In this document: in pieces, positions 1 to 5,120 of the stretch
Layout: each line of letters opens with the position of its first letter
How positions within the stretch are numbered: the stretch's first letter is position 1
Assembly: GCA_946619805.1 (NCBI GenBank)
Contig: CAMOMM010000089.1
Location: forward strand, 1-5,120
Source of the DNA: an uncultured Bacillota bacterium
GTDB taxonomy: Bacteria; Bacillota_I; Bacilli_A; Erysipelotrichales; Erysipelotrichaceae
DNA: 5,120 nucleotides
Direction of reading: 5' to 3'
The notes under the pieces: generated by a model
The model's input: the letters and a program-made list of their open reading frames with translations, nothing else
Told to the model about the DNA's origin: nothing
Database searches by the model: none
Position numbers and translations under genes: made by a program

Positions 1-129
1 AACGCGGTGACCTATGAAAAGCCTGTTTACATCAACGGGATAATCCCGGGCAAAGATCAGATCAAAGGCGCGGACAAAAGGCTGGGAGAGATCATAAACG
101 GTATCATCGAGATCAAACAGATAATTCAT
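1..129 (-). CDS. HAD-superfamily hydrolase, N-terminal 43 residues (truncated by the window edge)
   Basis: Read on the minus strand from the ATG at 129-127, the frame stays open for 43 codons to the window edge. The product begins MNYLFDLDDTVYDLSQPF. This contains HAD motif I, DxDxT (D6-L-D8-D-T10), immediately after a hydrophobic beta strand at the N-terminus. In the family, D6 would be the nucleophile that forms the aspartyl-phosphate intermediate and D8 the general acid/base. The 'DDTVYD' form followed by a helical stretch resembles subfamily I HADs with a helical C1 cap, such as small-molecule phosphatases, nucleotidases or phosphoglycolate-phosphatase-like enzymes, so a cytoplasmic Mg-dependent phosphatase is the likely role. 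Substrate cannot be assigned because the cap and motifs II-IV lie outside the window. A good Shine-Dalgarno (139-146) and an extended -10 (158-166) lie upstream. The opposite strand is also open over 1-156, but its product has no recognisable motif. Confidence 0.83.
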   Translation of the reverse strand, partial: MNYLFDLDDTVYDLSQPFVRAFDLIFARDYPVDVNRLFIGHRV

Positions 130-138
130 AAAAACAGA

Positions 139-146
139 CCTTTCTT
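139..146 (-). promoter_or_regulatory. Ribosome binding site of the HAD hydrolase gene
   Basis: On the minus strand AAGAAAGG lies 9 nt before the ATG at 129-127. This purine-rich site fixes that start. It also shows that the minus strand, not the plus strand, is the coding one at the left end of the window. Confidence 0.7.
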
Positions 147-157
147 AATACATTAGC

Positions 158-166
158 AGTATAACA
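158..166 (-). promoter_or_regulatory. Extended -10 promoter for the leftward HAD gene
   Basis: The minus strand reads TGT-TATACT (TG at 166-165, hexamer 163-158), an extended -10 element with one mismatch to TATAAT. Transcription would start near 151, giving a leader of about 20 nt that contains the Shine-Dalgarno. No good -35 sits 16-18 bp upstream. A TTGACG is present but only 11 bp away, too close to serve as its -35. Extended -10 promoters can work without a -35. Confidence 0.5.
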
Positions 167-186
167 TGAACAGCCGTCAACATGTT
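163..186. repeat. Inverted repeat AACATG-N12-CATGTT, possible operator
   Basis: AACATG at 163-168 is matched by CATGTT at 181-186. The right copy is itself part of the 8-bp palindrome AACATGTT (179-186), so AACATG also occurs twice as a direct repeat. The left arm overlaps the extended -10 of the leftward gene, where a bound repressor would block transcription. The sequence shows only the symmetry; regulatory function is inferred and chance is possible. Confidence 0.25.
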
Positions 187-221
187 TCCATTTTGTGTGA
201 TACTGTTAAACTAATCTTAAA

Positions 222-237
222 GTATTTATATTAATAC
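222..237. repeat. AT-rich 16-bp imperfect dyad over the -35 region of the rightward promoter
   Basis: GTATTTATATTAATAC is self-complementary except for one central mismatched pair (T227/T232). It occupies the place where a -35 hexamer would be expected for the -10 at 243-248. It could be an operator or activator site, but AT-rich intergenic DNA produces such symmetry by chance, so confidence is low. Confidence 0.22.
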
Positions 238-239
238 AA

Positions 240-248
240 TGTTATAAT
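240..248 (+). promoter_or_regulatory. Extended -10 promoter for the dus-propeller-ABC operon
   Basis: TGT-TATAAT (TG at 240-241, perfect TATAAT at 243-248) forms an extended -10 element. Transcription would start near 255, giving a leader of about 45 nt before the ATG at 300. No TTGACA-like -35 is evident at 16-18 bp spacing. This is the only convincing rightward promoter in the window, so it probably drives all three rightward genes. Confidence 0.6.
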
Positions 249-288
249 AATCAGTGACCGAAGAGAGTTTTTTTCTGTCATTCTGTAT

Positions 289-294
289 AGGAGG
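289..294 (+). promoter_or_regulatory. Ribosome binding site of dus, decides the start
   Basis: A perfect AGGAGG lies 5 nt before the ATG at 300. The in-frame TTG at 297 directly before it would be only 2 nt from the site, so ATG at 300 is chosen over the longer TTG start. Confidence 0.85.
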
Positions 295-299
295 CTTTG

Positions 300-1310
300 A
301 TGAGCAGATTTGAAATAGGTGATGTTGTCCTTAATAACCATGTCATTGTGGGACCGATGGCCGGCATCAGCAATCTGGGATTCCGTACCATGATCAAGCA
401 GTTTGATCCGGGTTTGATCGTGTCGGAAATGATATCAGACAAAGCCATAGTCTTCAGGAATAAGAAGACCATCAGAATGACTGTCATAGATGAAATCGAA
501 CATCCGATGGCTTTGCAGCTGTTTGGCCATGACATTGATTCCATGGTAGAGGCTGCAAGGTTTTTTGATCAGCAGACTGACTGCGACATCATTGATGTTA
601 ACATGGGATGTCCGGTTCCCAAGATCGTCAACAACAATTCCGGCAGTGCTCTGATGCGCTCACCTGAATATGCAGGAGAACTGCTGAGTGAGATCGTCAG
701 AAATGTCAGAAAGCCGGTGACTGTCAAGGTCAGAGCCGGATGGGATGCACAGCACATCAATGTTGTGGACTTCGTCAGAAAGATCCAGAACAGCGGAATC
801 AGTGCTGTCTGTGTTCATCCGCGTACCAGAACGCAGTACTATTCAGGTAAAAGTGACTGGGATCTGATCAGACAGGTCAAGGAAATTGCGGAGATTCCGG
901 TCATCGGAAACGGCGACATTAAGAGCGTTGACGACATGGTCAGGATGAAACAGCTTACTGACTGTGACCGGTTCATGGTTTCCCGAGGATGTCTGGGTAA
1001 TCCATGGCTGATCAAACAGCTGGTTCATTATGAACAGACAGGAGAATATCTGGCTGATCCTACTGCCGAAGAAAGAATAGATCAATGCCTGCTGCATGCC
1101 CGCAAGCTGATCGATCTGAAAGGTGAACTCAACGGGATCAAGGAAATGCGCGGACATGCCTGCTGGTATATCAACGGCCTTCCTAACAACAATAAGGTCA
1201 AGGACAGAATAAACCTGATGAATACATATCGGGATCTGCAGGGAATCATGGATCAATACCTGCAGGCAATAAGAACTGATGACTATTCACGGTTCTTAAA
1301 GGAGAACTAA
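300..1310 (+). CDS. dusB: tRNA-dihydrouridine synthase, DusB/NifR3 family
   Basis: This FMN- and NADPH-dependent enzyme reduces uridine to 5,6-dihydrouridine in the D-loop of tRNA in the cytoplasm. The 336-residue product is normal length for the family. The N-terminal part is a TIM barrel. It begins with the flavin-site strand GPMAGISNLGFR (about residues 18-29) and carries the hallmark NMGCPVPKIV (101-110), whose C104 is the expected catalytic acid. VKVRAGW follows (142-148), with K143 as a flavin contact, then VHPRTRTQYYSG (172-183), with H173 and R175 as further flavin contacts, then IGNGDI (202-207) and the phosphate-binding RGCLGNPW (229-236). The C-terminal helical tRNA-binding domain includes HACWYINGLPNNNK (286-299). 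Variations from the commonest family form are HPRTR for HGRTR and RGCLG for RGALG, neither obviously damaging. NMGCP is typical of the DusB subgroup. Which tRNA positions are modified cannot be told. It is the first gene of the operon, 3 bp before the propeller gene. Confidence 0.95.
   Translation: MSRFEIGDVVLNNHVIVGPMAGISNLGFRTMIKQFDPGLIVSEMISDKAIVFRNKKTIRMTVIDEIEHPMALQLFGHDIDSMVEAARFFDQQTDCDIIDVNMGCPVPKIVNNNSGSALMRSPEYAGELLSEIVRNVRKPVTVKVRAGWDAQHINVVDFVRKIQNSGISAVCVHPRTRTQYYSGKSDWDLIRQVKEIAEIPVIGNGDIKSVDDMVRMKQLTDCDRFMVSRGCLGNPWLIKQLVHYEQTGEYLADPTAEERIDQCLLHARKLIDLKGELNGIKEMRGHACWYINGLPNNNKVKDRINLMNTYRDLQGIMDQYLQAIRTDDYSRFLKEN
1298..1304 (+). promoter_or_regulatory. Ribosome binding site of the propeller gene, inside the end of dus
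   Basis: AAAGGAG lies 9 nt before the ATG at 1314 and within the last codons of dus (stop at 1308-1310). The overlap suggests that translation of the two genes is coupled. Confidence 0.75.
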
Positions 1311-1313
1311 CAT

Positions 1314-1379
1314 ATGAGAAAACTATTAACAGCTTTGCTGAGCGTTCTGCTCATACTGCCGGTATTCAGAGTCAGTGCG
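1314..1379 (+). other. Signal peptide coding segment of the propeller protein
   Basis: Residues 1-22 have a basic start (R2, K3), a leucine-rich core (residues 4-17) and a V-S-A signal peptidase I site, with L23 as the probable first mature residue. There is no lipobox cysteine, so lipoprotein processing is unlikely. Confidence 0.8.
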
Positions 1380-4300
1380 CTGGAGAAAAGCATAGAGGAA
1401 TTAAGTGAGGAAACCAGTGTATCCAATGCACAGACCAGTATCGTCATTCCTTATGGAGAGGGAAGTGCCAGAGTTTACTATGGGGAAAACGGCATAAACC
1501 TTTTTACTCCTGAGGGACGTGTGGTACTGGAAACAAACTATGCCGTTCAGAAGCTGATCTCAGTCGGAGATATCGACGGAGATGGCTATGTTGATTTCCT
1601 GACTTATCAGATCGTTCCTGATGAAGTAGCTCAGCTGCACTGTCTCAGCGGTTCTGACGGACATGTCATTTCCAGCATGAGAGAAACCAGAGAAGACTAC
1701 AATGATACTTTAGGCACCAATGTCACGGTCAACTGTTTTATTCAGCAGATGTTAAGCAATGAAGACGGTACAGCCTACATTCTGTGCGATTACAGTGTCA
1801 TCAGATATGATCTGGCTGACGGTACAGAACTGGGCAGGTTCACGGAAACAGACAATATCTGGAAGATCATCTTCGCTGACGACATCAACGGTGACGGTAT
1901 CTGCGATCTGGCTTACAGCGGCCAGAGCAATTTTGCCGGATTCATTGACGGCAATACCATGGAAAGCCTGAAGAGATACAATCCGTCTGAGGACTATACT
2001 TTCTCACTGATGTGGGATGAAAAACAGACTGTTACGGCTGTCTTCAACATGTGGGATCTCAGATATGAGGACAATACTCTTTACATTCTGGGTGAAGACG
2101 GAAAACTCTACATGATCGATCCGTTTAACTCATTTGTTGATGAAAACGGTAATGAAACAGCCAGCATCAGCAGTGTTGATCTGGAAGTCATTGAGAAGGA
2201 TGTTCTGGACAGTCTGCTCAATAACAGGATCATGTATTACAGTAATAACAATATCCAGTACAATCCGGTTGGAATTCTGGACTGGGCTTACATGGGTTAC
2301 CGTTTCGCTGACAGCAATGAGCAGTATCTGCTGATAAATGCATTCATGGGTGACTGTGAAGGACTGCCGCAGTGGATAGATGCCCAGTATCCGGCCAAGA
2401 TTGTTCTTTACAATAAGGAAACGGGAGAAGTTGAAGCCCGCTTTGTGACGGAGAATCCGCAGTATAAATATCAGAAGACCTGCTTTGGTATATATCAGGA
2501 TCAGACGGTAATAGCGGCAATCAACCATATTGATGAAGGCAGTGCAACTCTTGGTCTGTATGACCTGGAAGGAAAGCTGCTTACCCAGAAGGTATTGAAT
2601 TCAACATTCTTCGGATTTGAAAAGAAAATGGAACTGAACTGGGATGGACAGAAATATCTGCTGGAAGTCTTTGATTCAGGATGTCTGAACATATCTGCTG
2701 ATCTCAAAAAGGTAACTTCAGGCTATTCTTCATCACAGACGGAAGTACTGGAGATCAGAAAAGATGAAATACTGAAACTGATCACTACCGGCGGCATAAA
2801 GAATAAGATCGCCGGGTATGCCAGTGATGGCAAGACACTGAAATGGGAATATGTTCTGAAAAAGAACATCAACCATAAGGGATTCGAATATATCGGCACT
2901 GACAGTGATTTCAATGGAGATAAGGTCAATGATGTCTTCCTGATCGTCAACAGTTATGACAGTAAGGACAGCAAGATCTACAGCCAGTTCATCATTCTTA
3001 GCGGCACTAACGGACAGGTACTGGTTGATAAGAATATCGTTACCGCTACCTATTATGATGAAAACTGGAATAAGGTAACGCAGTATCTGACCGGCTCATC
3101 TCTGAGTGTTATCAGGGATATTGACTGGGATGGCATCAAGGAACTGGTTGTTGACGGGAATGTCGTTTCCAGCCGGCGTAATGAAGTTGTCGGCAGCACG
3201 CAGGGCTATATTGAGACAGACGGTGTCCCGCTGGAAGTCGGGGATGCCAATGGCGATGGCTTCAGTGATTATGCAGTCATAACCAAGGCTGAAACCAGAC
3301 TGTATCTGTCCAAATATTCATACAGTTACGGAGTTCTGGAAGTATCATATACCAAGACCGGTTCGGTATTTCCTAACCCGGCCAAGGCAGATGCCATGTA
3401 TTCATCAGTGCTGTTCGGCGACGTCAATAATGACGGAGTCAAGGAAATAGGCATGGTTGACTATAACTCCGAAGGGCGTCAGATCTTCAAGGTGGTCGAT
3501 GGCAAGACTCTCTACACCATGTTCAGACTGTGCCGCGACGGTCTTAAGGGTAACGGTGAAGCCTTCAAGGTACTGGATACGGACTTCAATAATGACGGTT
3601 ACAATGAGTTGGTCGGTGTTGAAATGTGGCAGCAGGGTATCTATGACGGCAAGACCGGTGAGCTGGTCTTCAGACCTAACATGTATGGAGATCCTTATAA
3701 AGACGAATACTATGCCGACTATCTGATACCATTCACCATTCTGGAATACATGGATTATGAAATCACGGCAATAGGAGATATCAATGGGGATAACTGTCAG
3801 GACTTTGCCTACATTGACCGTTATGACAATGATAATTTCCAGTGGGTCTGCTCCATCAGATCCGTAAGCGGGGCTGACTGGCAGGGAATCGGTGAAGTCA
3901 TCATCAGCATCAATAACTATGACGAAGGATACGGTAAACTGATAGGTGTCACCGGTAAAGATGGTCTGGTAGCCCTGTCAAATGAACAAAACAAAACAAC
4001 CAAGATCTACGATATGACCAGAAACCGGGAGATCATGGGCTACAGCATTAACGTAAGCGCCATGGCAGTCGGTAACGATGATCAGCTGCTGGGCTTAAAG
4101 GACAAAAAACTGTATGCTCTGGATACCAAGCCAAGCTTTACTCTGAACCGGGAGGTTCCGGCTTTCAGTGAAAACAATACAGTTCACTTAGGCTGGGATA
4201 CTGTTCAGGATTACAGTGTCATGACGGTATACGACAACGGAAATATCGTATACAGAGGTTCAGATAAGGAATGTGACATAAAACTGCTGGAAGGCAATCA

Positions 4301-4496
4301 CAACATCAGAATGTCCATGAATGACGGACAGGGCAAGATCTACAGTGAAACCCGTGACATAGAAATTGCCCGGCAGCCTAAAAACTATGTTGTGCCAGCC
4401 ATCGCTGCAGCCATTTCATTAATATTAAGCATTCTTCTGGGCATCTTCCAGAAGATCAGGATCAACAGGAAGTTCAGAAAGGGGGCAGGGAAATAA
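1314..4496 (+). CDS. Secreted, membrane-anchored FG-GAP/VCBS-type beta-propeller protein
   Basis: This 1060-residue protein is not a named family member that I recognise. It starts with a Sec signal peptide: MRKLL, a hydrophobic core, and a predicted cut after VSA at A22. There is no lipobox cysteine. Residues about 45-935 are beta-rich and contain eight DxDxDGxxD/E-type loops starting at D86, D190, D532, D602, D644, D703, D757 and D822. These are the calcium loops of FG-GAP/VCBS (integrin-like) propellers. PQQ-like blade turns such as YNKETGEV (366-373), LSGTNGQV (562-569) and YDGKTGEL (777-784) are mixed in. The loop-free stretch 199-531 may belong to a first propeller and 532-935 to a second. 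Residues about 938-1018 look like an Ig/FN3-type sandwich. A transmembrane helix (about 1025-1045) and a basic 15-residue tail place the body outside the cell. The stop overlaps the ABC ATPase start, suggesting joint function with that transporter. A ligand-binding, sensing or substrate-handling role is inferred, not shown. Confidence 0.88.
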   Translation: MRKLLTALLSVLLILPVFRVSALEKSIEELSEETSVSNAQTSIVIPYGEGSARVYYGENGINLFTPEGRVVLETNYAVQKLISVGDIDGDGYVDFLTYQIVPDEVAQLHCLSGSDGHVISSMRETREDYNDTLGTNVTVNCFIQQMLSNEDGTAYILCDYSVIRYDLADGTELGRFTETDNIWKIIFADDINGDGICDLAYSGQSNFAGFIDGNTMESLKRYNPSEDYTFSLMWDEKQTVTAVFNMWDLRYEDNTLYILGEDGKLYMIDPFNSFVDENGNETASISSVDLEVIEKDVLDSLLNNRIMYYSNNNIQYNPVGILDWAYMGYRFADSNEQYLLINAFMGDCEGLPQWIDAQYPAKIVLYNKETGEVEARFVTENPQYKYQKTCFGIYQDQTVIAAINHIDEGSATLGLYDLEGKLLTQKVLNSTFFGFEKKMELNWDGQKYLLEVFDSGCLNISADLKKVTSGYSSSQTEVLEIRKDEILKLITTGGIKNKIAGYASDGKTLKWEYVLKKNINHKGFEYIGTDSDFNGDKVNDVFLIVNSYDSKDSKIYSQFIILSGTNGQVLVDKNIVTATYYDENWNKVTQYLTGSSLSVIRDIDWDGIKELVVDGNVVSSRRNEVVGSTQGYIETDGVPLEVGDANGDGFSDYAVITKAETRLYLSKYSYSYGVLEVSYTKTGSVFPNPAKADAMYSSVLFGDVNNDGVKEIGMVDYNSEGRQIFKVVDGKTLYTMFRLCRDGLKGNGEAFKVLDTDFNNDGYNELVGVEMWQQGIYDGKTGELVFRPNMYGDPYKDEYYADYLIPFTILEYMDYEITAIGDINGDNCQDFAYIDRYDNDNFQWVCSIRSVSGADWQGIGEVIISINNYDEGYGKLIGVTGKDGLVALSNEQNKTTKIYDMTRNREIMGYSINVSAMAVGNDDQLLGLKDKKLYALDTKPSFTLNREVPAFSENNTVHLGWDTVQDYSVMTVYDNGNIVYRGSDKECDIKLLEGNHNIRMSMNDGQGKIYSETRDIEIARQPKNYVVPAIAAAISLILSILLGIFQKIRINRKFRKGAGK
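1569..3803 (+). repeat. Eight FG-GAP/VCBS-type calcium-loop motifs in the propeller protein
   Basis: The loops are DIDGDGYVD (1569-1595), DINGDGICD (1881-1907), DFNGDKVND (2907-2933), DIDWDGIKE (3117-3143), DANGDGFSD (3243-3269), DVNNDGVKE (3420-3446), DFNNDGYNE (3582-3608) and DINGDNCQD (3777-3803). Each is usually followed by a hydrophobic strand, the pattern of integrin-like blades. Loops 3 and 8 lack the usual second glycine, and loop 4 has tryptophan where glycine is common. Starts are 104, 342, 70, 42, 59, 54 and 65 residues apart, so six loops cluster in the second half. The repeats are degenerate at the DNA level. Confidence 0.85.
4125..4367 (+). other. Ig/FN3-like membrane-proximal domain of the propeller protein
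   Basis: Residues about 938-1018 alternate hydrophobic and polar residues in short strands, including VHLGW, SVMTVYDNG, IVYRG, GNHNIRMSMND and ETRDIEIA. This resembles the beta-sandwich stalk domains often found next to anchors in surface proteins. The fold is inferred from pattern only. Confidence 0.5.
4386..4448 (+). other. C-terminal transmembrane helix of the propeller protein
   Basis: Residues about 1025-1045 are uninterrupted hydrophobic or small residues (VVPAIAAAISLILSILLGIF). They are followed by the basic tail QKIRINRKFRKGAGK, which marks the cytoplasmic side. With the signal peptide this gives a type I topology. No LPxTG motif precedes it, so sortase anchoring is not indicated. 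Confidence 0.85.
4478..4485 (+). promoter_or_regulatory. Ribosome binding site of the ABC ATPase gene
   Basis: AAAGGGGG lies 10 nt before the ATG at 4496, inside the last codons of the propeller gene. It is a weaker match than the two upstream sites, and the TAATG stop-start overlap may supply re-initiation. Confidence 0.5.
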
Positions 4497-5120
4497 TGAC
4501 GGAATACTGTGTTGAGTTAAACAACATCACCAAGAAATTCGGTAATTTCACTGCCGTAGACAATGTCTCCCTGAAACTTGAACCGGGCAGGATCTATGGC
4601 TTTGTAGGTCCAAACGGAGCCGGCAAGAGTACGACCATGGCCATGATCATGGGGTCTCTGTTTCCAACCAGCGGTTCAGGTAAAGTATATGGACATCCGC
4701 TGGCTTCTACGGAAGCTCTTAAGGAGTTAGGCTATTCACCTGAATTCACCAGTTTTTACCGGGACATGAGCTGTGCGGAATATCTGCACTACATGGCAAC
4801 CCTGTCAGGAATGAATGACAGGGAGGCAACTGAAAGAACCAGAGAACTGCTGGATAAGTTTGATCTGAATGATCATGCCGGAAGAAAGGTTGCCAAGTTC
4901 TCTACCGGTATGAAGAAGAAAGTATCGCTCGCCCAGGCCATGATCAGCCACCCTAAGATCCTGTTACTGGACGAACCTACTGCCAACCTGGATCCGACCA
5001 GCCGTCAGGAGATCCTGGAAACGGTCAGGGAAATGGTGGAAAAGGATAAGCTGACGGTATTCATCAGTTCACACGTATTAACTGAACTGGAAACAGTCAT
5101 CAGTCACGTAATAATGATTT
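4496..5120 (+). CDS. ABC transporter ATP-binding protein, ABC-2 export type (3' truncated)
   Basis: The ATG at 4496 shares its A with the preceding TAA stop (TAATG). The 208 codons in the window encode most of an ATP-binding cassette that powers a membrane transporter from the cytoplasmic side. Motifs in order are the A-loop aromatic near F15, Walker A GPNGAGKST (38-46), the Q-loop position as SPE (81-83) with Glu in place of Gln, the signature FSTGMKKK (135-142), Walker B ILLLDEP (155-161) with catalytic E160, the D-loop NLDP (164-167) and the switch histidine H193 in ISSH. The Glu Q-loop and the signature ending in GMKKK are typical of CcmA/DRA-like ATPases paired with ABC-2 permeases, which usually export drugs, lipids, peptides or polysaccharide. 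The signature serine-threonine-glycine differs from the common SGG. A permease gene is expected just downstream. Substrate unknown. Confidence 0.93.
   Translation, partial: MTEYCVELNNITKKFGNFTAVDNVSLKLEPGRIYGFVGPNGAGKSTTMAMIMGSLFPTSGSGKVYGHPLASTEALKELGYSPEFTSFYRDMSCAEYLHYMATLSGMNDREATERTRELLDKFDLNDHAGRKVAKFSTGMKKKVSLAQAMISHPKILLLDEPTANLDPTSRQEILETVREMVEKDKLTVFISSHVLTELETVISHVIMI

Noticed and set aside
1..156. Open plus-strand frame ending in TAG at 154-156, as the tail of an upstream gene.
   Set aside because: Its product has no recognisable motif, while the exact reverse frame gives a HAD motif I at the right distance from an ATG with a Shine-Dalgarno and promoter.
252..285. Possible leader hairpin (CAG-TGAC pairing with GTCA-tt-CTG) plus the T-run at 268-274 as an attenuator or terminator.
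   Set aside because: The stem is short with a bulge and an 18-nt loop, and the T-run lies inside the loop, not after a stem, so it is not a terminator or known riboswitch.
297..299. TTG one codon upstream as the dus start.
   Set aside because: It is only 2 nt from the AGGAGG, whereas the ATG at 300 has a workable 5-nt spacing.
278..1256. Minus-strand open frames inside the dus gene.
   Set aside because: They lie antisense to a clear conserved enzyme, have low-complexity or unfamiliar products, and lack good ribosome binding sites.
1759..3726. Short open frames in other phases and on the minus strand inside the propeller gene.
   Set aside because: All are overlapped by an uninterrupted 1060-codon frame with coherent domain structure, and none shows a recognisable family motif.
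1569..3803. Dockerin or EF-hand domains suggested by the DxNxDG loops.
   Set aside because: Dockerins carry two loops about 20-30 residues apart, each followed by a helix. Here the loops are 42 or more residues apart and followed by beta-strand patterns, as in FG-GAP/VCBS propellers.
1..5120. CRISPR array, insertion sequence, tRNA or rRNA gene, or prophage material.
   Set aside because: No regularly spaced direct repeats, transposase motifs, cloverleaf structure or phage-like genes were seen, and coding density leaves only the 170-bp divergent gap.

Overview
The window looks like chromosomal DNA from a low-to-moderate GC Bacillota (Firmicutes) bacterium. The evidence is strong AGGAGG-type ribosome binding sites, an AT-rich intergenic region with extended -10 promoters, tightly packed genes, and an exported surface protein anchored by a C-terminal membrane helix. 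Codon choice (frequent CTG, ATC, GGA, AGA) and gene content would fit Erysipelotrichales-like Bacillota, but that placement is an impression and not a demonstrated assignment.

Layout: positions 1-129 on the minus strand hold the first 43 codons of a HAD-superfamily hydrolase that runs off the left edge. A 170-bp divergent intergenic region (130-299) follows, with an extended -10 promoter facing each way and two imperfect dyads that could be operators. Rightward, three genes are packed as one apparent operon: a DusB-type tRNA-dihydrouridine synthase (300-1310); a 1060-residue secreted, membrane-anchored beta-propeller protein with eight FG-GAP/VCBS-type calcium-loop motifs (1314-4496); and an ABC transporter ATP-binding subunit of the ABC-2 export type (4496 to beyond 5120). 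The spacings are 3 bp and a 1-bp overlap, so translational coupling is likely. No transcription terminator was seen in the window.

How the genes may work together: the dus gene is a housekeeping tRNA-modification gene and probably only shares the promoter. The propeller protein and the ABC ATPase are the more interesting pair. A large extracellular propeller tethered by one transmembrane helix is translationally coupled to an ABC-2-type ATPase, and an ABC-2 permease is expected just past the right edge. This resembles in outline systems in which an exported beta-rich protein works with an ABC-2 transporter, such as NosD with NosF/NosY. The substrate and function cannot be read from this window.
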